DNA of 64,000 bases from Evansella sp. AB-P1 (GCF_029688925.1 NZ_JARUKY010000001.1:124001-188000); one strand, 5' to 3'; numbered from the stretch's first letter, positions 43,268 to 52,371 are shown. Numbers and translations are program-made. Notes: a model not told the origin generated them from the letters alone.

Positions 43268-43759
43268 ATGGCAAAAGACAGTTCATTTGATATTGTTTCG
43301 AAGATTGACTTTTCAGAAGTGACGAACGCAATTACAATGGCTAAAAAGGAAATAACCAATCGTTATGATTTTAAAGGGAGTAAAAGTGATATTTCCTTAG
43401 ACAACGAAGAGCTTGTGTTAGTTTCAGACGACGAGTATAAATTAGAGCAACTTAAAGACGTATTATTAAGTAAACTCATTAAACGAGAAGTTTCTATTAA
43501 AAATCTAGATTACGGTAAGGTAGAAGGGGCTTCTGGAGGAACTGTTCGTCAACGAGTGAAAATCATTCAAGGAATTGATAAGGAGCAAGCAAAAAAGATC
43601 AATACTATTATTAAAAACAGTGGTGTGAAGGTGAAGAGTCAAATTCAAGATGATCAAATTCGAGTGACAGGTAAAAATCGAGATGACTTACAAGCCATCA
43701 TCGCTGCCATTCGCGAAGCAGACCTTTCCATCGACGTTCAATTCATAAATTATCGCTGA
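43268..43759 (+). CDS. YajQ family nucleotide-binding protein (c-di-GMP receptor-like), 163 aa
   Basis: A cytosolic protein of the UPF0234/YajQ family, two ferredoxin-like folds; some members bind cyclic di-GMP and act as co-regulators. Family signatures are [19 protein letters not shown] at the N-terminus, [14 protein letters not shown], and [23 protein letters not shown] near the end. Length is standard. ACGGAGGTG is the ribosome binding site. It is monocistronic. Confidence 0.93.
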   Translation: MAKDSSFDIVSKIDFSEVTNAITMAKKEITNRYDFKGSKSDISLDNEELVLVSDDEYKLEQLKDVLLSKLIKREVSIKNLDYGKVEGASGGTVRQRVKIIQGIDKEQAKKINTIIKNSGVKVKSQIQDDQIRVTGKNRDDLQAIIAAIREADLSIDVQFINYR

Positions 43760-43848
43760 TCAATTTCTGAAGCTTAGAAAACATCCCAAAGATGAATTCT
43801 AAGCTTTGTTTTATTTCTCAATTATTAAAGAAAGCTAGGAGGGATTTT

Positions 43849-45276
43849 ATGAAAGTAGATATTTTAATTACGAACGGTTTTGTCGCCACGATGGAAGGCA
43901 ATGGTGTAGGTATGATCGAAGACGGAGCCGTCGCCATTAAAGGAAATAAAATTGAAGCCGTTGGTCCGACGGCTCAGATAACAAGAAACTATACTGCTGA
44001 ACGTTTGATCGATGCAAAAAACAAGCTCGTCATGCCAGGGTTTGTTGATGCACACATACATTCAGGTCTTGCAATTATTCGTGGTGTTGCCCAAGATATG
44101 TCCAATTGGATGCAAAAGGGAATTTGGCCGTTCATGAAGCACCTTACTGTGGAGGATACGGTTAAAGGCTCCATGGTGAATATTATTGAAGGAATAAAAG
44201 CAGGTACAACAACCTTTTGTGACTATGATAGTCATATGACAGATATTGTCCAAAACTATAAGAGTATAGGTGCACGGGCTAGAGTTGCAGAAATGGTTAA
44301 CGAACTTCCACCTAATAGTGGGGACCTAGAAGTTGGAGAGTTGTATTCATTTAATCCAGCTATTGGGGAGGAAAAACTGCAGAGAAACATCGAACTAATG
44401 GAACGTTATCATGAGACAGAAGAAGGGAGGATTACATGTATTCTAGGACCTCAAGGACCAGACATGATGAGCTTAGAGCTACTAACGGAGATGAAGGGAT
44501 TAGCAGAAAAATATGACTCTAAACTACATATGCACGTTGCTCAAGGAGATCGAGAAATTGATCAAATGGTGAAGCGATACGGAAAAAGAAGTGTTGCATT
44601 TTTAGATGAACACGGATTTTTAAACGATCGTTTAATTTCTGTTCACTTAACGGAGGCAACGGACGAAGAGACGGAACAAGTTGCTCGAAGTGGTGCAAAG
44701 ATGATTTATTGTGCCGGGAGTATTGGGATTATTGACGGAATCGTTCCACCAATGCTGAAGTTTTTAGAAAGTGGGGGCACAGCATGCTTAGGGTCAGATC
44801 AAGCACCAGGTAATAACTGCAACAATATGATTAACGAAATGAAGTTTGCAGCTATATTAAACAAGGTGAGACGTGCTAATCCAACCGTTTTCCACGCAAC
44901 ACTTGCAGTTCGATCAGCAACGATAGAGGCAGCAAAGGTAATGGGAATAGATCATGAGGTCGGTTCATTACGCCCTGGAAAAAAAGCAGATGTTATTTTA
45001 CTGAACTTGGAGGATCCAACGTTTACTCCAGTAATTACGACCCCCGTGAGAAATATAATTCCTAATCTTGTATATTCTGCCCGTGGCCATGAGGTGGAAA
45101 CATCTATTATTGATGGAAAAATAGTAATGAAGGATCGGAAAATCACTACGATTGATGAACAGATGGCCATTAAAGAAGCGCAACAAGCAGCAAATAACAT
45201 GGAAAAAAGAGCCTACGAGGACATTCTTGCTGCAGATAGTGATATTTTAAAGATGATGGAGGATGGGCTTTTATAA
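43849..45276 (+). CDS. Amidohydrolase, SsnA/MtaD (chlorohydrolase/deaminase) type, 475 aa
   Basis: A metal-dependent hydrolase. The metal-binding HxH is in PGFVDAHIHSGLAIIRG, later ligands are in LHMHVAQGDREID, SVHLTEATDEE and LGSDQAPGNN, the last carrying the catalytic Asp. Such proteins deaminate or dechlorinate purine-like or triazine compounds, such as guanine, SAH/MTA or atrazine. The ATG at 43849 (AGGAGGG upstream) is preferred to one at 43792 that lacks a ribosome site. A terminator follows. The precise substrate is unknown. Confidence 0.87.
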   Translation: MKVDILITNGFVATMEGNGVGMIEDGAVAIKGNKIEAVGPTAQITRNYTAERLIDAKNKLVMPGFVDAHIHSGLAIIRGVAQDMSNWMQKGIWPFMKHLTVEDTVKGSMVNIIEGIKAGTTTFCDYDSHMTDIVQNYKSIGARARVAEMVNELPPNSGDLEVGELYSFNPAIGEEKLQRNIELMERYHETEEGRITCILGPQGPDMMSLELLTEMKGLAEKYDSKLHMHVAQGDREIDQMVKRYGKRSVAFLDEHGFLNDRLISVHLTEATDEETEQVARSGAKMIYCAGSIGIIDGIVPPMLKFLESGGTACLGSDQAPGNNCNNMINEMKFAAILNKVRRANPTVFHATLAVRSATIEAAKVMGIDHEVGSLRPGKKADVILLNLEDPTFTPVITTPVRNIIPNLVYSARGHEVETSIIDGKIVMKDRKITTIDEQMAIKEAQQAANNMEKRAYEDILAADSDILKMMEDGLL

Positions 45277-45307
45277 CGAAGGATTATGTCATGAAGATAG
45301 ATTTGAT

Positions 45308-45338
45308 TAACTGGGCTAAGTTCAGCTCAGTTTTTTTG
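45308..45338 (+). terminator. Terminator of the amidohydrolase gene
   Basis: AACTGGGCT pairs with AGCTCAGTT (one G-T pair) over a 6-nt loop, followed by TTTTT. Confidence 0.75.
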
Positions 45339-45400
45339 TTTAGGTGATGAGAGGACGTCTTGCTCTGTTCTTATATTATCTTGGAAACAGGAAGACGTAA

Positions 45401-45582
45401 ATTACAAGCACATAGAAATGCGCCAATGAACCTGCAAATGGAAAAAAGAAGGTTTGCAGGCACAGAGGAATGGGCCAATGAACCTGCAAATGGAAAAAAG
45501 AAGGTTTGCAGGCACAGGGGAAGGAGCCACCGTTCCTGCAAAGAGAGAAAAAGATGTTTGCAGGCACAGGGGAAGGAGCCCC
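45401..45582. repeat. 52-bp hairpin repeat array 2, left part
   Basis: Three units and a cut fourth. The first two are of the …CCAATGAACCTGCAAATGG type with linker AAAAAAGAAGG, the next of the TTTGCAGGCACAGGGG…CGTTCCTGCAAA type with linker GAGAGAAAAAGATG. The fourth unit stops after GGAGCCCC at the junction with IS3-family sequence. Confidence 0.9.
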
Positions 45583-45991
45583 GTAATATCCGTTGTCCAT
45601 ACCATATTCGGCTTACCTGGATTAAACTTTCGCCCAAGTAGATTTGGGTAAACAGGGTTGTTGTGCTTAGAATCGGTTGTTACTACAAATTTTTGTTCCG
45701 GTATTGCTCGTAAGTTCATTTCACGCATATATCTTCCAACGGTTCTTTCCGTTATTTTTACCCCTTCTTTATGCAGCTCTCTCGTAATTCTAGGACTACC
45801 GTATACCTTTTTATTTTGAAAGAAAAGTCGACGGATCTTTGCCTTTATCTTCTCTTTCCTAGTCTTGTTTGGACTGTTGTTTTTTCTCTTCTTCAACCAT
45901 TTGTAATAACCACTTTTAGAAACCTCTAAGACTTCGCACATCTTCACTATTCGAAACTCTTTTCGATGCTCAAATATGAAGGTATAAACGA
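45583..45991 (-). pseudogene. IS3-family transposase orfB, 3'-truncated
   Basis: The reading frame begins in the -1 frame relative to orfA (EKPVVVYTFIFEHRKEFRIVKMCEVLEVSKSGYYKW) and carries the HTH_21 region (KIRRLFFQNKKVYGSPRI) and the first catalytic Asp (MVWTTDIT). It then runs into a hairpin repeat, so the other two members of the DDE triad are missing. Normal orfB is about 280 residues; here only about 135 are native. No transposase can be made from it. Confidence 0.85.
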
Positions 45992-46282
45992 CTACTGGCT
46001 TTTCATGAAGATGTGCGCGGCCTTTTTTATAATTTCATTTTCCTCCTTTAACTCATTGATTTTATCTATCCATTCTTTCTCCCGTTTCTTATATTCACTT
46101 GGTGTAATGTAATCAATCCCCTCTTGTTTCGATTTAATCATTTTACGATAATCCCTAACCCATCGAGATATCGTTTTAGGAGATAAATCCATTTCTCTAG
46201 CGACTTCTGATGCTTTATTTCCTTCATCTACCACTAACTTTGCAATGTACTCCTTAAATTCCTTATCGTAAACTCTACCCAT
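45992..46282 (-). CDS. IS3-family transposase OrfA (HTH_Tnp_1), 96 aa
   Basis: A DNA-binding subunit of an IS3-family (IS150-like) transposase. An N-terminal helix-turn-helix (GRVYDKEFKEYIAKLVVDEG…ASEVAREMDLSPKTISRWVRDY) is followed by a leucine-zipper-like C-terminus (EWIDKINELKEENEIIKKAAH). GGAGG lies 9 nt before the ATG. It appears intact, but its partner orfB is truncated, so the element is dead unless helped by another copy. Confidence 0.85.
   Translation of the reverse strand: MGRVYDKEFKEYIAKLVVDEGNKASEVAREMDLSPKTISRWVRDYRKMIKSKQEGIDYITPSEYKKREKEWIDKINELKEENEIIKKAAHIFMKSQ
46022..46028 (-). promoter_or_regulatory. Programmed -1 frameshift heptamer
   Basis: In the orfA frame the codons are ATA-AAA-AAG (residues IKK), giving the slippery A_AAA_AAG. 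It lies about ten codons before the orfA stop, and the orfB frame is open across it, as in IS150-type elements. Confidence 0.7.
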
Positions 46283-46353
46283 ATTGACACGCCTCCGTTC
46301 AGATACTGTTTTTAAACAGTCTCTCCAAAACGCGTCCACTTTATAGTCTATAT

Positions 46354-46712
46354 CCGTTCCTGCAAAGAGAGAAAAAGATGTTTGCAGGCACAGGGGAAGG
46401 AGCCCCCGTTCCTGCAAAGAGAGAAAAAGATGTTTGCAGGAACAGGGGAAGGCGCCACCGTTCCTGCAAAGAGAGAAAAGGAGGATTGCAGGCACAGAGG
46501 AAGGAGCCCCCGTTCCTGCAAAGAGAGAAAAGGATGATTGCAGGCACAGGGGAAGGCGCCACCGTTCCTGCAAAGAGAGAAAAGGATGATTGCAGGCACA
46601 GGGGAAGGAGCCCCCGTTCCTGCAAAAAGAGAAAAGGAGGATTGCAGGCACAGGGGAAGGAGCCCCCGTTCCTGCAAAAAGAGAAAAGGAGGATTGCAGG
46701 CGCATAGAAGAG
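46354..46712. repeat. 52-bp hairpin repeat array 2, right part (about 6 units)
   Basis: A partial unit (CCGTTCCTGCAAAGAG) directly at the IS junction, six full units and a final partial one. The units begin TTTGCAGG or ATTGCAGG, carry CACAGGGGAAGGAGCCCCCGT or CACAGGGGAAGGCGCCACCGT, and end CCTGCAAA with linkers GAGAGAAAAAGATG or RAGAGAAAAGGAKG. Alternation between GGAGCCCCC and GGCGCCACC shows compensating arms of the inner stem. Confidence 0.9.
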
Positions 46713-46792
46713 ATACAATGCTAATGTCCCTGCATCCAGGGAAAAACGAAAATGCGGGAAGATTTGTTGGGCAATTATTAGTTGTAACAATG

Positions 46793-46816
46793 ACCGGGCA
46801 GCTTTGCCTGGTTTTT
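46793..46816 (+). terminator. Small terminator-like hairpin
   Basis: ACCGGGC pairs with GCCTGGT (one G-T pair) followed by TTTT, between the repeat array and padR. Confidence 0.5.
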
Positions 46817-46837
46817 CAGAGTGTCGAAAAGTTTAAA

Positions 46838-46872
46838 ACGATATATCTATTGTTATTTATCGATATATCGAT
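46838..46872. promoter_or_regulatory. Operator-like sites upstream of padR
   Basis: ATCGATATATCGAT (46859-46872) is a perfect 14-bp palindrome; a half-matching ACGATATATCTA lies 21 bp upstream. The AT-rich core fits PadR-type binding, so autoregulation is likely. Confidence 0.55.
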
Positions 46873-46912
46873 TAAAATAAATCGTAATAGAAAGAAGGGC
46901 GGAGATGTGCTA

Positions 46913-47632
46913 ATGACACATTTTAAAAAGCGAGATATACTTACAATCCTTGCTTATGTTAGTCGTAAGAAGATGAGTAAGGAAGAATTAATAGAAAAGT
47001 TAAGTAATAAAGTATTTAATCTGGAAAAAGTAATGGAACATTTAGATCATGAAAAATTGATCGTAAACAAAGATGGTGTGTTTTCTATATCAGAAAAGGG
47101 TTTAAAAGAAGCACACTTGTTTTACGAAAACAATTTCCACCAAAGGAAAACTGGAAGAGAAAAAAAATCGAAGCGAAGTAGTTTTATCCAAAAGGCTATA
47201 CTCCTTTTACTTAAAGAAGGTCCTCGTCACGGATATGAAATAATGAAGCTATTAGAAGAACGAAGTGGTGAAGTGTATTCCCCAAGTGCAGGAACAATTT
47301 ATCCAGCGTTGCAAGATTTATTAGAAAGAGACTATATTTCAATTGACGAACAAACAGATAAAAAAGTATATTCCATCGCAGCTGCAGGGTTGGAGTTGCT
47401 CTCAGAGACAGTTCAAGATGATGAGGAGTTTTGGGAGAATTGGCGAATTCGACTGTTGTGGAAGCAATCAAAGGAAGCAGCTTCGCTAAGAGAAGAAATG
47501 GAAAAATATCAGTTGGAATTTCTTTATGCTGTGAGACATGTGATGCATGATCCATCGCTTACAGAAGAACTTGCTGAAATCATAAAAAATGGTAGGGAAG
47601 CCCTCATTCAGTGGTCAGAAAAAGATAAATAA
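46913..47632 (+). CDS. PadR family transcriptional regulator with N-terminal extension, 239 aa
   Basis: A PadR-type winged-helix repressor (FIQKAILLLLKEGPRHGYEIMKLLEERSGEVYSPSAGTIYPALQDLLERDYI) with the C-terminal dimerisation helix. It is unusual in carrying about 90 extra N-terminal residues that look like another winged helix (RDILTILAYVSRKKMSKEELIEKL…DGVFSISEKGLKEAHLF). The ATG at 46913 is 8 nt after GGGCGGAG. It lies 230 nt ahead of the two-gene ABC exporter, as LmrR does for LmrCD, so it is the likely drug-responsive repressor. An apparent longer N-terminus runs through the repeat array and is an artefact. Confidence 0.88.
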   Translation: MTHFKKRDILTILAYVSRKKMSKEELIEKLSNKVFNLEKVMEHLDHEKLIVNKDGVFSISEKGLKEAHLFYENNFHQRKTGREKKSKRSSFIQKAILLLLKEGPRHGYEIMKLLEERSGEVYSPSAGTIYPALQDLLERDYISIDEQTDKKVYSIAAAGLELLSETVQDDEEFWENWRIRLLWKQSKEAASLREEMEKYQLEFLYAVRHVMHDPSLTEELAEIIKNGREALIQWSEKDK

Positions 47633-47862
47633 TCTATATAAAAGTAACGTATTGCAAAATGGGATGAGTAAGACGGTATACACATAAATTAGTTTTGTAG
47701 ATTGTTTTTAATGCCTTCTCTCTGTAAATGTGTCTATTTTGTGATAATCTATTTAAATAAGTGCATTATTTCGTGATTCGAAACAAGTTTTCACTTATCT
47801 TTTGAAAATAGTATAAAAACGATTACATAGAGAAATAGAAATTATTGTTTGGAGGACTCTAT

Positions 47863-49590
47863 ATGAAAAAGGTACTATCTTTCCTTGGACCTTATAAATT
47901 AGCAGTAGCGGTAGCCCTGTTTTTCACGTTAACAGAATTATCTGTTGAGCTTGTTCAACCTTTTATCATGCGGAGAATAATAGATGATGGGATCATGCAA
48001 GAGGATTTATCGGTTGTACTTACTTGGGGTGGTGTATTAGTGGGACTTTCCATTATTGCTTTTGCTTCGGGTATTTTAAACTCCTTTTATGCAGCTCATG
48101 CTAGTCAGGGTACGGGGTATGATTTAAGGGCAAAGTTATTTAAAAAGGTGCAATCCTTTTCTTTTTCAAACTTTAGCCAGTATCCAACTTCTTCTCTTAT
48201 TACTCGAATGACGAACGATGTTACGCAAATTCAAAATACATTGTTCATGGCACTACGGATTATGTTGAGAGCCCCGTTGCTCGTGCTTGGATCTGTGATT
48301 ATGGCTTTATTAGTGAATGTGAAGCTTGCTCTTATTTTAGTCTTTGCTATTCCAGTTTTGTTAACGTTCCTCCTTTGGGTGATGAAGCGGGCAGGAAATT
48401 TATTCAAAACGGTTCAGGGAAAGCTTGATGAAGTGAATAGTGTCATGCAAGAAAACCTTGCTGGAATTCGTCTTATTAAAGCTTTTATTAGGAGAAAACA
48501 CGAAGATAAACGTTTTACAGAAGCGAGTGAAAATCTAAGGAATCGTACTGTGAAAGCGTTGCGCACCATTGAGATTGGTATGCCTGTTATTTTGCTCATC
48601 ATGAACGGGAGTATTATGGCAATTTTATGGTTTGGTAGCTTTGAGGTGAGTGCAGGAGGAGCAACAGTTGGTGAAGTTGTTGCTATTATAAATTATACAA
48701 CCCGGATGACAGCGGCTATGTCTATTTTTTCTATGATTATTATGTTTTTTTCACGGGCAAGAGCTTCTGCAACTAGGATTGCAGATGTACTAGATGCTGA
48801 CATTGATCTACTAGACACGGCCGAAAGCTCGGAGAAAAATAAAATTAGTGATGGAAAGGTTTCCTTTGAATCTGTATCCTTCCGATATCCAGGAACGGAA
48901 ACATATATACTAGAGGATTTGTCCTTCCATGTGAAACCTGGTGAACGGGTTGCAATCCTTGGGGCTACGGGAGCAGGGAAATCTACCATTTTTCAGCTCA
49001 TTCCTCGTCTGTATGATATTGATGGTGGCCGAATACGTATTGATGATAAGGATATTCGAGACTTAAAGCTCGATGTGTTGAGAAAACAAATAGGTTTTGT
49101 CCCACAGGAGGCCATGCTTTTTACTGGTACGATAAAAGATAATATCCTCTGGGGACGAGAAAATGCAACCATGGAGGAAGTCATTCAAGCTTCCAAGGAT
49201 GCTCAATTGTATGAAACGATAAAGGAATTTCCGGAAAAATTTGATACACTTCTAGGTCAAAAAGGGGTTAACCTTTCTGGTGGACAAAAACAGCGACTTT
49301 CTATAGCAAGGGCGTTAATTCGAAGACCAAAGCTCTTACTATTAGATGATAGTACGAGTGCCTTAGATGTGAAAACAGAAAAAAATCTCCTTAACGCATT
49401 AAAGAATTACTCGTGCACTACGTTTATGATCACTCAAAAAATTAGTACATCAATGAATTGTGATATTGTACTTTTACTGGAGGATGGAAAGCTTTTAGCG
49501 AAAGGTAGTCATGAAGAGTTATTACAGGAGTCACCTCTGTATCAAAAAATCTATGAATCTCAGTTTGGGAAGGAGGCAGGAAACCAATGA
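47863..49590 (+). CDS. ABC multidrug exporter half-transporter, LmrC/BmrC-like, 575 aa
   Basis: A membrane-ATPase fusion of the type IV ABC exporter class. Six N-terminal helices are followed by an NBD with Walker A GATGAGKST, signature LSGGQ, and a Walker B region LLLLDDSTSALD in which the catalytic Glu is replaced by Asp. That marks the degenerate ATP site of a heterodimer. The ATG at 47863 has GGAGG 7 nt upstream. Its stop overlaps the next gene (ATGA), giving coupled translation. With its partner it would export drugs or lipids. Confidence 0.93.
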   Translation: MKKVLSFLGPYKLAVAVALFFTLTELSVELVQPFIMRRIIDDGIMQEDLSVVLTWGGVLVGLSIIAFASGILNSFYAAHASQGTGYDLRAKLFKKVQSFSFSNFSQYPTSSLITRMTNDVTQIQNTLFMALRIMLRAPLLVLGSVIMALLVNVKLALILVFAIPVLLTFLLWVMKRAGNLFKTVQGKLDEVNSVMQENLAGIRLIKAFIRRKHEDKRFTEASENLRNRTVKALRTIEIGMPVILLIMNGSIMAILWFGSFEVSAGGATVGEVVAIINYTTRMTAAMSIFSMIIMFFSRARASATRIADVLDADIDLLDTAESSEKNKISDGKVSFESVSFRYPGTETYILEDLSFHVKPGERVAILGATGAGKSTIFQLIPRLYDIDGGRIRIDDKDIRDLKLDVLRKQIGFVPQEAMLFTGTIKDNILWGRENATMEEVIQASKDAQLYETIKEFPEKFDTLLGQKGVNLSGGQKQRLSIARALIRRPKLLLLDDSTSALDVKTEKNLLNALKNYSCTTFMITQKISTSMNCDIVLLLEDGKLLAKGSHEELLQESPLYQKIYESQFGKEAGNQ

Positions 49591-51446
49591 TTAAACGATT
49601 GTTTAAAAAGTTTCTAGAGCCTTTTCAACATCCTAAAATTAATATAGACATTCATTCAAAAGAGAAGGGTACAGACGGAAAGAAGAAGCCAAAGGCAAAA
49701 AATTGGTGGGGAACATTAAAGAGAATTTGGAAGTATCTTGCTGAAAGTAAAGGGCGTCTAGTTCTCGTTTGTCTTATGATTATTACGAGTTCGGGAATGG
49801 TACTACTTGGTCCATTATTAGTTGGAACAGGTATTGATGAATTTGTTTATACTCAAAATACGGATGGCTTACTTTTACTGATGGGAGCATTAGTAGTCGT
49901 TTATTTGCTTCATTCCTTGTCCATTTGGCTACAAAACTATTGGATGATACGTGTAGCACAGAAAACAGTCTATACAATGCGAACACAGCTTTTTCGTCAG
50001 CTTCATAAGCTACCAATTCCTTTTTTTGATAAAAGGCAGCATGGAGATCTTATGAGCCGTGTAACAAATGATATTGAGCAAATAAGTGCTACGTTAAATA
50101 CATCTGTCATTCAGATATTCTCAAGTGTACTTGTTCTTGTAGGTACCTTTTCGGTCATGATTTACTTGAGTCCAATTTTAACACTTATCACATTGCTTAT
50201 TGTTCCTTCGTTAGTTTTAGGGATGAAATGGATTACGAAGCGTACGAGTAAGCTATTTAAAGAGCAACAAAAGCATATCGGGAATCTTAACGGCCATATT
50301 CAAGAAACCATGTCAGGGCAGCGGATTGTCAAAACCTTTTCTCAGGAAGAAAGAGTTATAGCTGAATTTAAAGGACGAAATGACGAACTTAGAAAGGCTG
50401 GCTTTTGGGCACAAACGATTTCTGGTTTTATTCCAAAGCTCATGAATATGTTGAATAATATGAGCTTTGCCCTTATTGCAGGAATTGGTGGACTCCTTGC
50501 CCTGACAGGTGACGTTGTAACGATTGGTATGATTGTGATTTTTGTAGAATATGCACGTCAGTTCACCCGACCATTAAATGATTTAGCTAACCAGTTTAAT
50601 ACAATGCTGTCTGCAATAGCAGGGGCGGAACGAGTGTTTGAAATTATTGATGAACAAGAAGAAATGGCAGATGAACATAGTTCTGAGGAAATAAAGGATG
50701 TCACTGGTGAAATAGATTTTGTGAATGTATCATTTTCCTATGAAGCCGATGGAGATACGATTAATGATGTTAGTTTTCGTGCATCTCCTGGGGATACAGT
50801 AGCACTCGTTGGTCCAACAGGTGCTGGTAAAACAACAATCATTAATTTGTTATCACGGTTTTATGATGCAGACAGTGGGAACATCTTTATCGATGGTCAT
50901 GAAATAAAGGGTATTAAACGAGAGAGCCTAAGAAGTCACATGGCTTTCGTTTTACAGGATTCATTTTTATTTCATGGTACCATTCGAGAAAATATTCGCT
51001 ACGGTAGATTGAATGCGACGGACGAGGAAGTGGAGCTAGCGGCTCGAGAGGCAAATGCTCACTCCTTTATTCATCGCCTTCCGAAAAAATACGATACCGT
51101 TCTTGACCATGATGGTGGTGGAATAAGTCAGGGTCAAAAGCAATTGTTATCTATAGCAAGAGCAATTCTAGCAAACCCGAAGATATTAATTTTAGATGAA
51201 GCAACGAGCAGCATTGACACAGTGACAGAGATAAAAATACAGGAAGCTCTGCAGCGATTGATGAAGGGTAGAACGAGCTTTGTCATTGCTCATCGTCTAA
51301 ATACGATTCAACAGGCTGACCAAATCCTTATCTTACGTGATGGAGAAATTATTGAAAGAGGGACTCACGCCTCGTTGTTGAAGGAGAAAGGCTTTTATTC
51401 AGAATTGTATCATAGCCAGCTGAAGCAAGAAGTGATGTCTGGTTAG
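49587..51446 (+). CDS. ABC multidrug exporter half-transporter, LmrD/BmrD-like, 619 aa
   Basis: The partner half-transporter. A roughly 45-residue charged N-terminal extension precedes six helices and an NBD with Walker A GPTGAGKTT, a non-canonical signature ISQGQ and an intact Walker B with catalytic Glu (ILILDEATSSID). Together with the LSGGQ of the first subunit it makes the one active ATP site; its own ISQGQ faces the degenerate site. This asymmetric pairing is standard for LmrCD/BmrCD-type exporters. The start overlaps the upstream stop by 4 nt. Confidence 0.94.
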   Translation: MIKRLFKKFLEPFQHPKINIDIHSKEKGTDGKKKPKAKNWWGTLKRIWKYLAESKGRLVLVCLMIITSSGMVLLGPLLVGTGIDEFVYTQNTDGLLLLMGALVVVYLLHSLSIWLQNYWMIRVAQKTVYTMRTQLFRQLHKLPIPFFDKRQHGDLMSRVTNDIEQISATLNTSVIQIFSSVLVLVGTFSVMIYLSPILTLITLLIVPSLVLGMKWITKRTSKLFKEQQKHIGNLNGHIQETMSGQRIVKTFSQEERVIAEFKGRNDELRKAGFWAQTISGFIPKLMNMLNNMSFALIAGIGGLLALTGDVVTIGMIVIFVEYARQFTRPLNDLANQFNTMLSAIAGAERVFEIIDEQEEMADEHSSEEIKDVTGEIDFVNVSFSYEADGDTINDVSFRASPGDTVALVGPTGAGKTTIINLLSRFYDADSGNIFIDGHEIKGIKRESLRSHMAFVLQDSFLFHGTIRENIRYGRLNATDEEVELAAREANAHSFIHRLPKKYDTVLDHDGGGISQGQKQLLSIARAILANPKILILDEATSSIDTVTEIKIQEALQRLMKGRTSFVIAHRLNTIQQADQILILRDGEIIERGTHASLLKEKGFYSELYHSQLKQEVMSG

Positions 51447-51515
51447 GATGACATTTTATACGGCTGTGATCCGAGTAGTTCCATTTAGAGGTAGAAAACT
51501 AAAAAATATACAGTA

Positions 51516-51556
51516 AAAACGAGACCTTTTCACTTAGTGGATTTGTCTCGTTTTTT
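51516..51556 (+). terminator. Terminator of the ABC exporter operon
   Basis: AAAACGAGAC (51516-51525) pairs with GTCTCGTTTT over a loop of about 19 nt, running into TTTTTTA. The remaining 300-bp gap holds only promoter DNA. Confidence 0.75.
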
Positions 51557-51752
51557 ATCATAAAAAAGCTATTAAACATGAATCTAATTAGGTCATGTTT
51601 GCTACGTTTAAATTCTGCTAATTTTGGCAGGGTAATGGAAAATTTTGTAGTATAATTAAATAGTAAAGACTTTGATTGTGAAAAAATTACTTTAACTATC
51701 GAGGAGTTTAGTTTAAAAGTTGTGTTAGTTAAATAGAGGAGGAGTATATTCA

Positions 51753-52121
51753 ATGAATTATGAGGAAGCATTACAAAAATATATAGAAGCTACTAATACA
51801 CATGACTTTGATAATGTAAAGAAGGTGCTTCATGAGAAAGCTATTTATTGGTTTACAGATAAAACATGTAACAATATAAGTGAAATTCAAAATTACTTTG
51901 AAAACTCCTGGGAACTTATTAAAGAAGAGGTTTATACAGCTAATGACATTCGTTGGATTTCAACTGACCAAAATTCAGCAACATGTATTTACTCATACCA
52001 TTATGAAGGATATCATAACGGTAAATTAGTGTCAGGTAACGGAAGGGCAACAAACATATTTATAAAGACGGATAATAATGAATGGAAGTTAATACATGAA
52101 CATTTGAGTAGTTTGTCATAG
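51753..52121 (+). CDS. SnoaL-like / NTF2-fold protein (DUF4440 type), 122 aa
   Basis: A small cone-fold protein: YEEALQKYIEATNTHDFDNVKKVLHEKAIYWFTDKT at the start, and NGRATNIFIKTDNNEWKLIHEHLSSLS at the end, where the NEWKLIHEH strand is characteristic of YybH/DUF4440 proteins. Such proteins include isomerases, ketosteroid-type binders and stress proteins. No substrate can be inferred. GAGGAGG lies upstream of the ATG. A short repeat-like tail (AACAAACGGATTGCG) follows its stop. Confidence 0.82.
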   Translation: MNYEEALQKYIEATNTHDFDNVKKVLHEKAIYWFTDKTCNNISEIQNYFENSWELIKEEVYTANDIRWISTDQNSATCIYSYHYEGYHNGKLVSGNGRATNIFIKTDNNEWKLIHEHLSSLS

Positions 52122-52127
52122 TATTGA

Positions 52128-52180
52128 ACAAACGGATTGCGAAAGCACAAAGAAGTTGTGGCTGTTCTTATTGCACAAAT
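52128..52180 (+). repeat. AACAAACGG-type trailing element
   Basis: AACAAACGGATTGCGAAAGCAC followed by an AAGAA/TTCTT hairpin, directly after the SnoaL-like gene. Nearly the same words (AACAAACGGGGTTGCGTTAGCAC, then AAGA/TCTT) follow the next gene at 52372. Confidence 0.55.
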
Positions 52181-52205
52181 TGGGAGTCAAAATGGGAGGA
52201 ATATT

Positions 52206-52367
52206 ATGATACCTAAACAATTGCTGCTTTATATCCTAATCGGTGGAGGAATTGGTTTATTTTTCGGAGGATTTTGGAACGGTATCAGTGCAATGGTGTT
52301 GATATGGATTGCCATGAGATTTGAATATTTTATTCGTACCTATGAGAAAAAGAATTTTGAATTGTAG
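52206..52367 (+). CDS. Small two-helix membrane protein, 53 aa
   Basis: MIPKQLLLYILIGGGIGLFF… with two hydrophobic stretches separated by a FGGFWNGISAM turn, and a charged end (RTYEKKNFEL). The ATG at 52206 has GGGAGG 6 nt upstream; a longer frame from 52137 crosses a repeat element and is unlikely. No family is recognised. Confidence 0.6.
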   Translation: MIPKQLLLYILIGGGIGLFFGGFWNGISAMVLIWIAMRFEYFIRTYEKKNFEL

Positions 52368-52371
52368 TTAA

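Larger units (their letters stand above)
45583..46353 (-). mobile_element. Truncated IS3-family insertion element inside a repeat array
   Basis: Minus-strand IS3-type orfA and the first part of orfB lie between two halves of a hairpin repeat array. The orfA side ends at about 46353, where GACTATAAAGTGGACGC may be the remains of the terminal repeat. The orfB side ends at 45583 in mid-gene, so the 3' half of the element is deleted. A slippery heptamer A-AAA-AAG (46022-46028) sits near the end of orfA for the usual -1 frameshift. Confidence 0.8.

Noticed and set aside
46341-46790. Long minus-strand frames over the second repeat array, including the apparent fusion of repeat sequence to IS3 orfA
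   Set aside because: The repeats are open in all frames; the true orfA starts at 46282 with its own ribosome binding site.
46538-46912. N-terminal extension of the PadR protein through the repeat array
   Set aside because: It is translated repeat sequence; a good ribosome binding site places the start at 46913.
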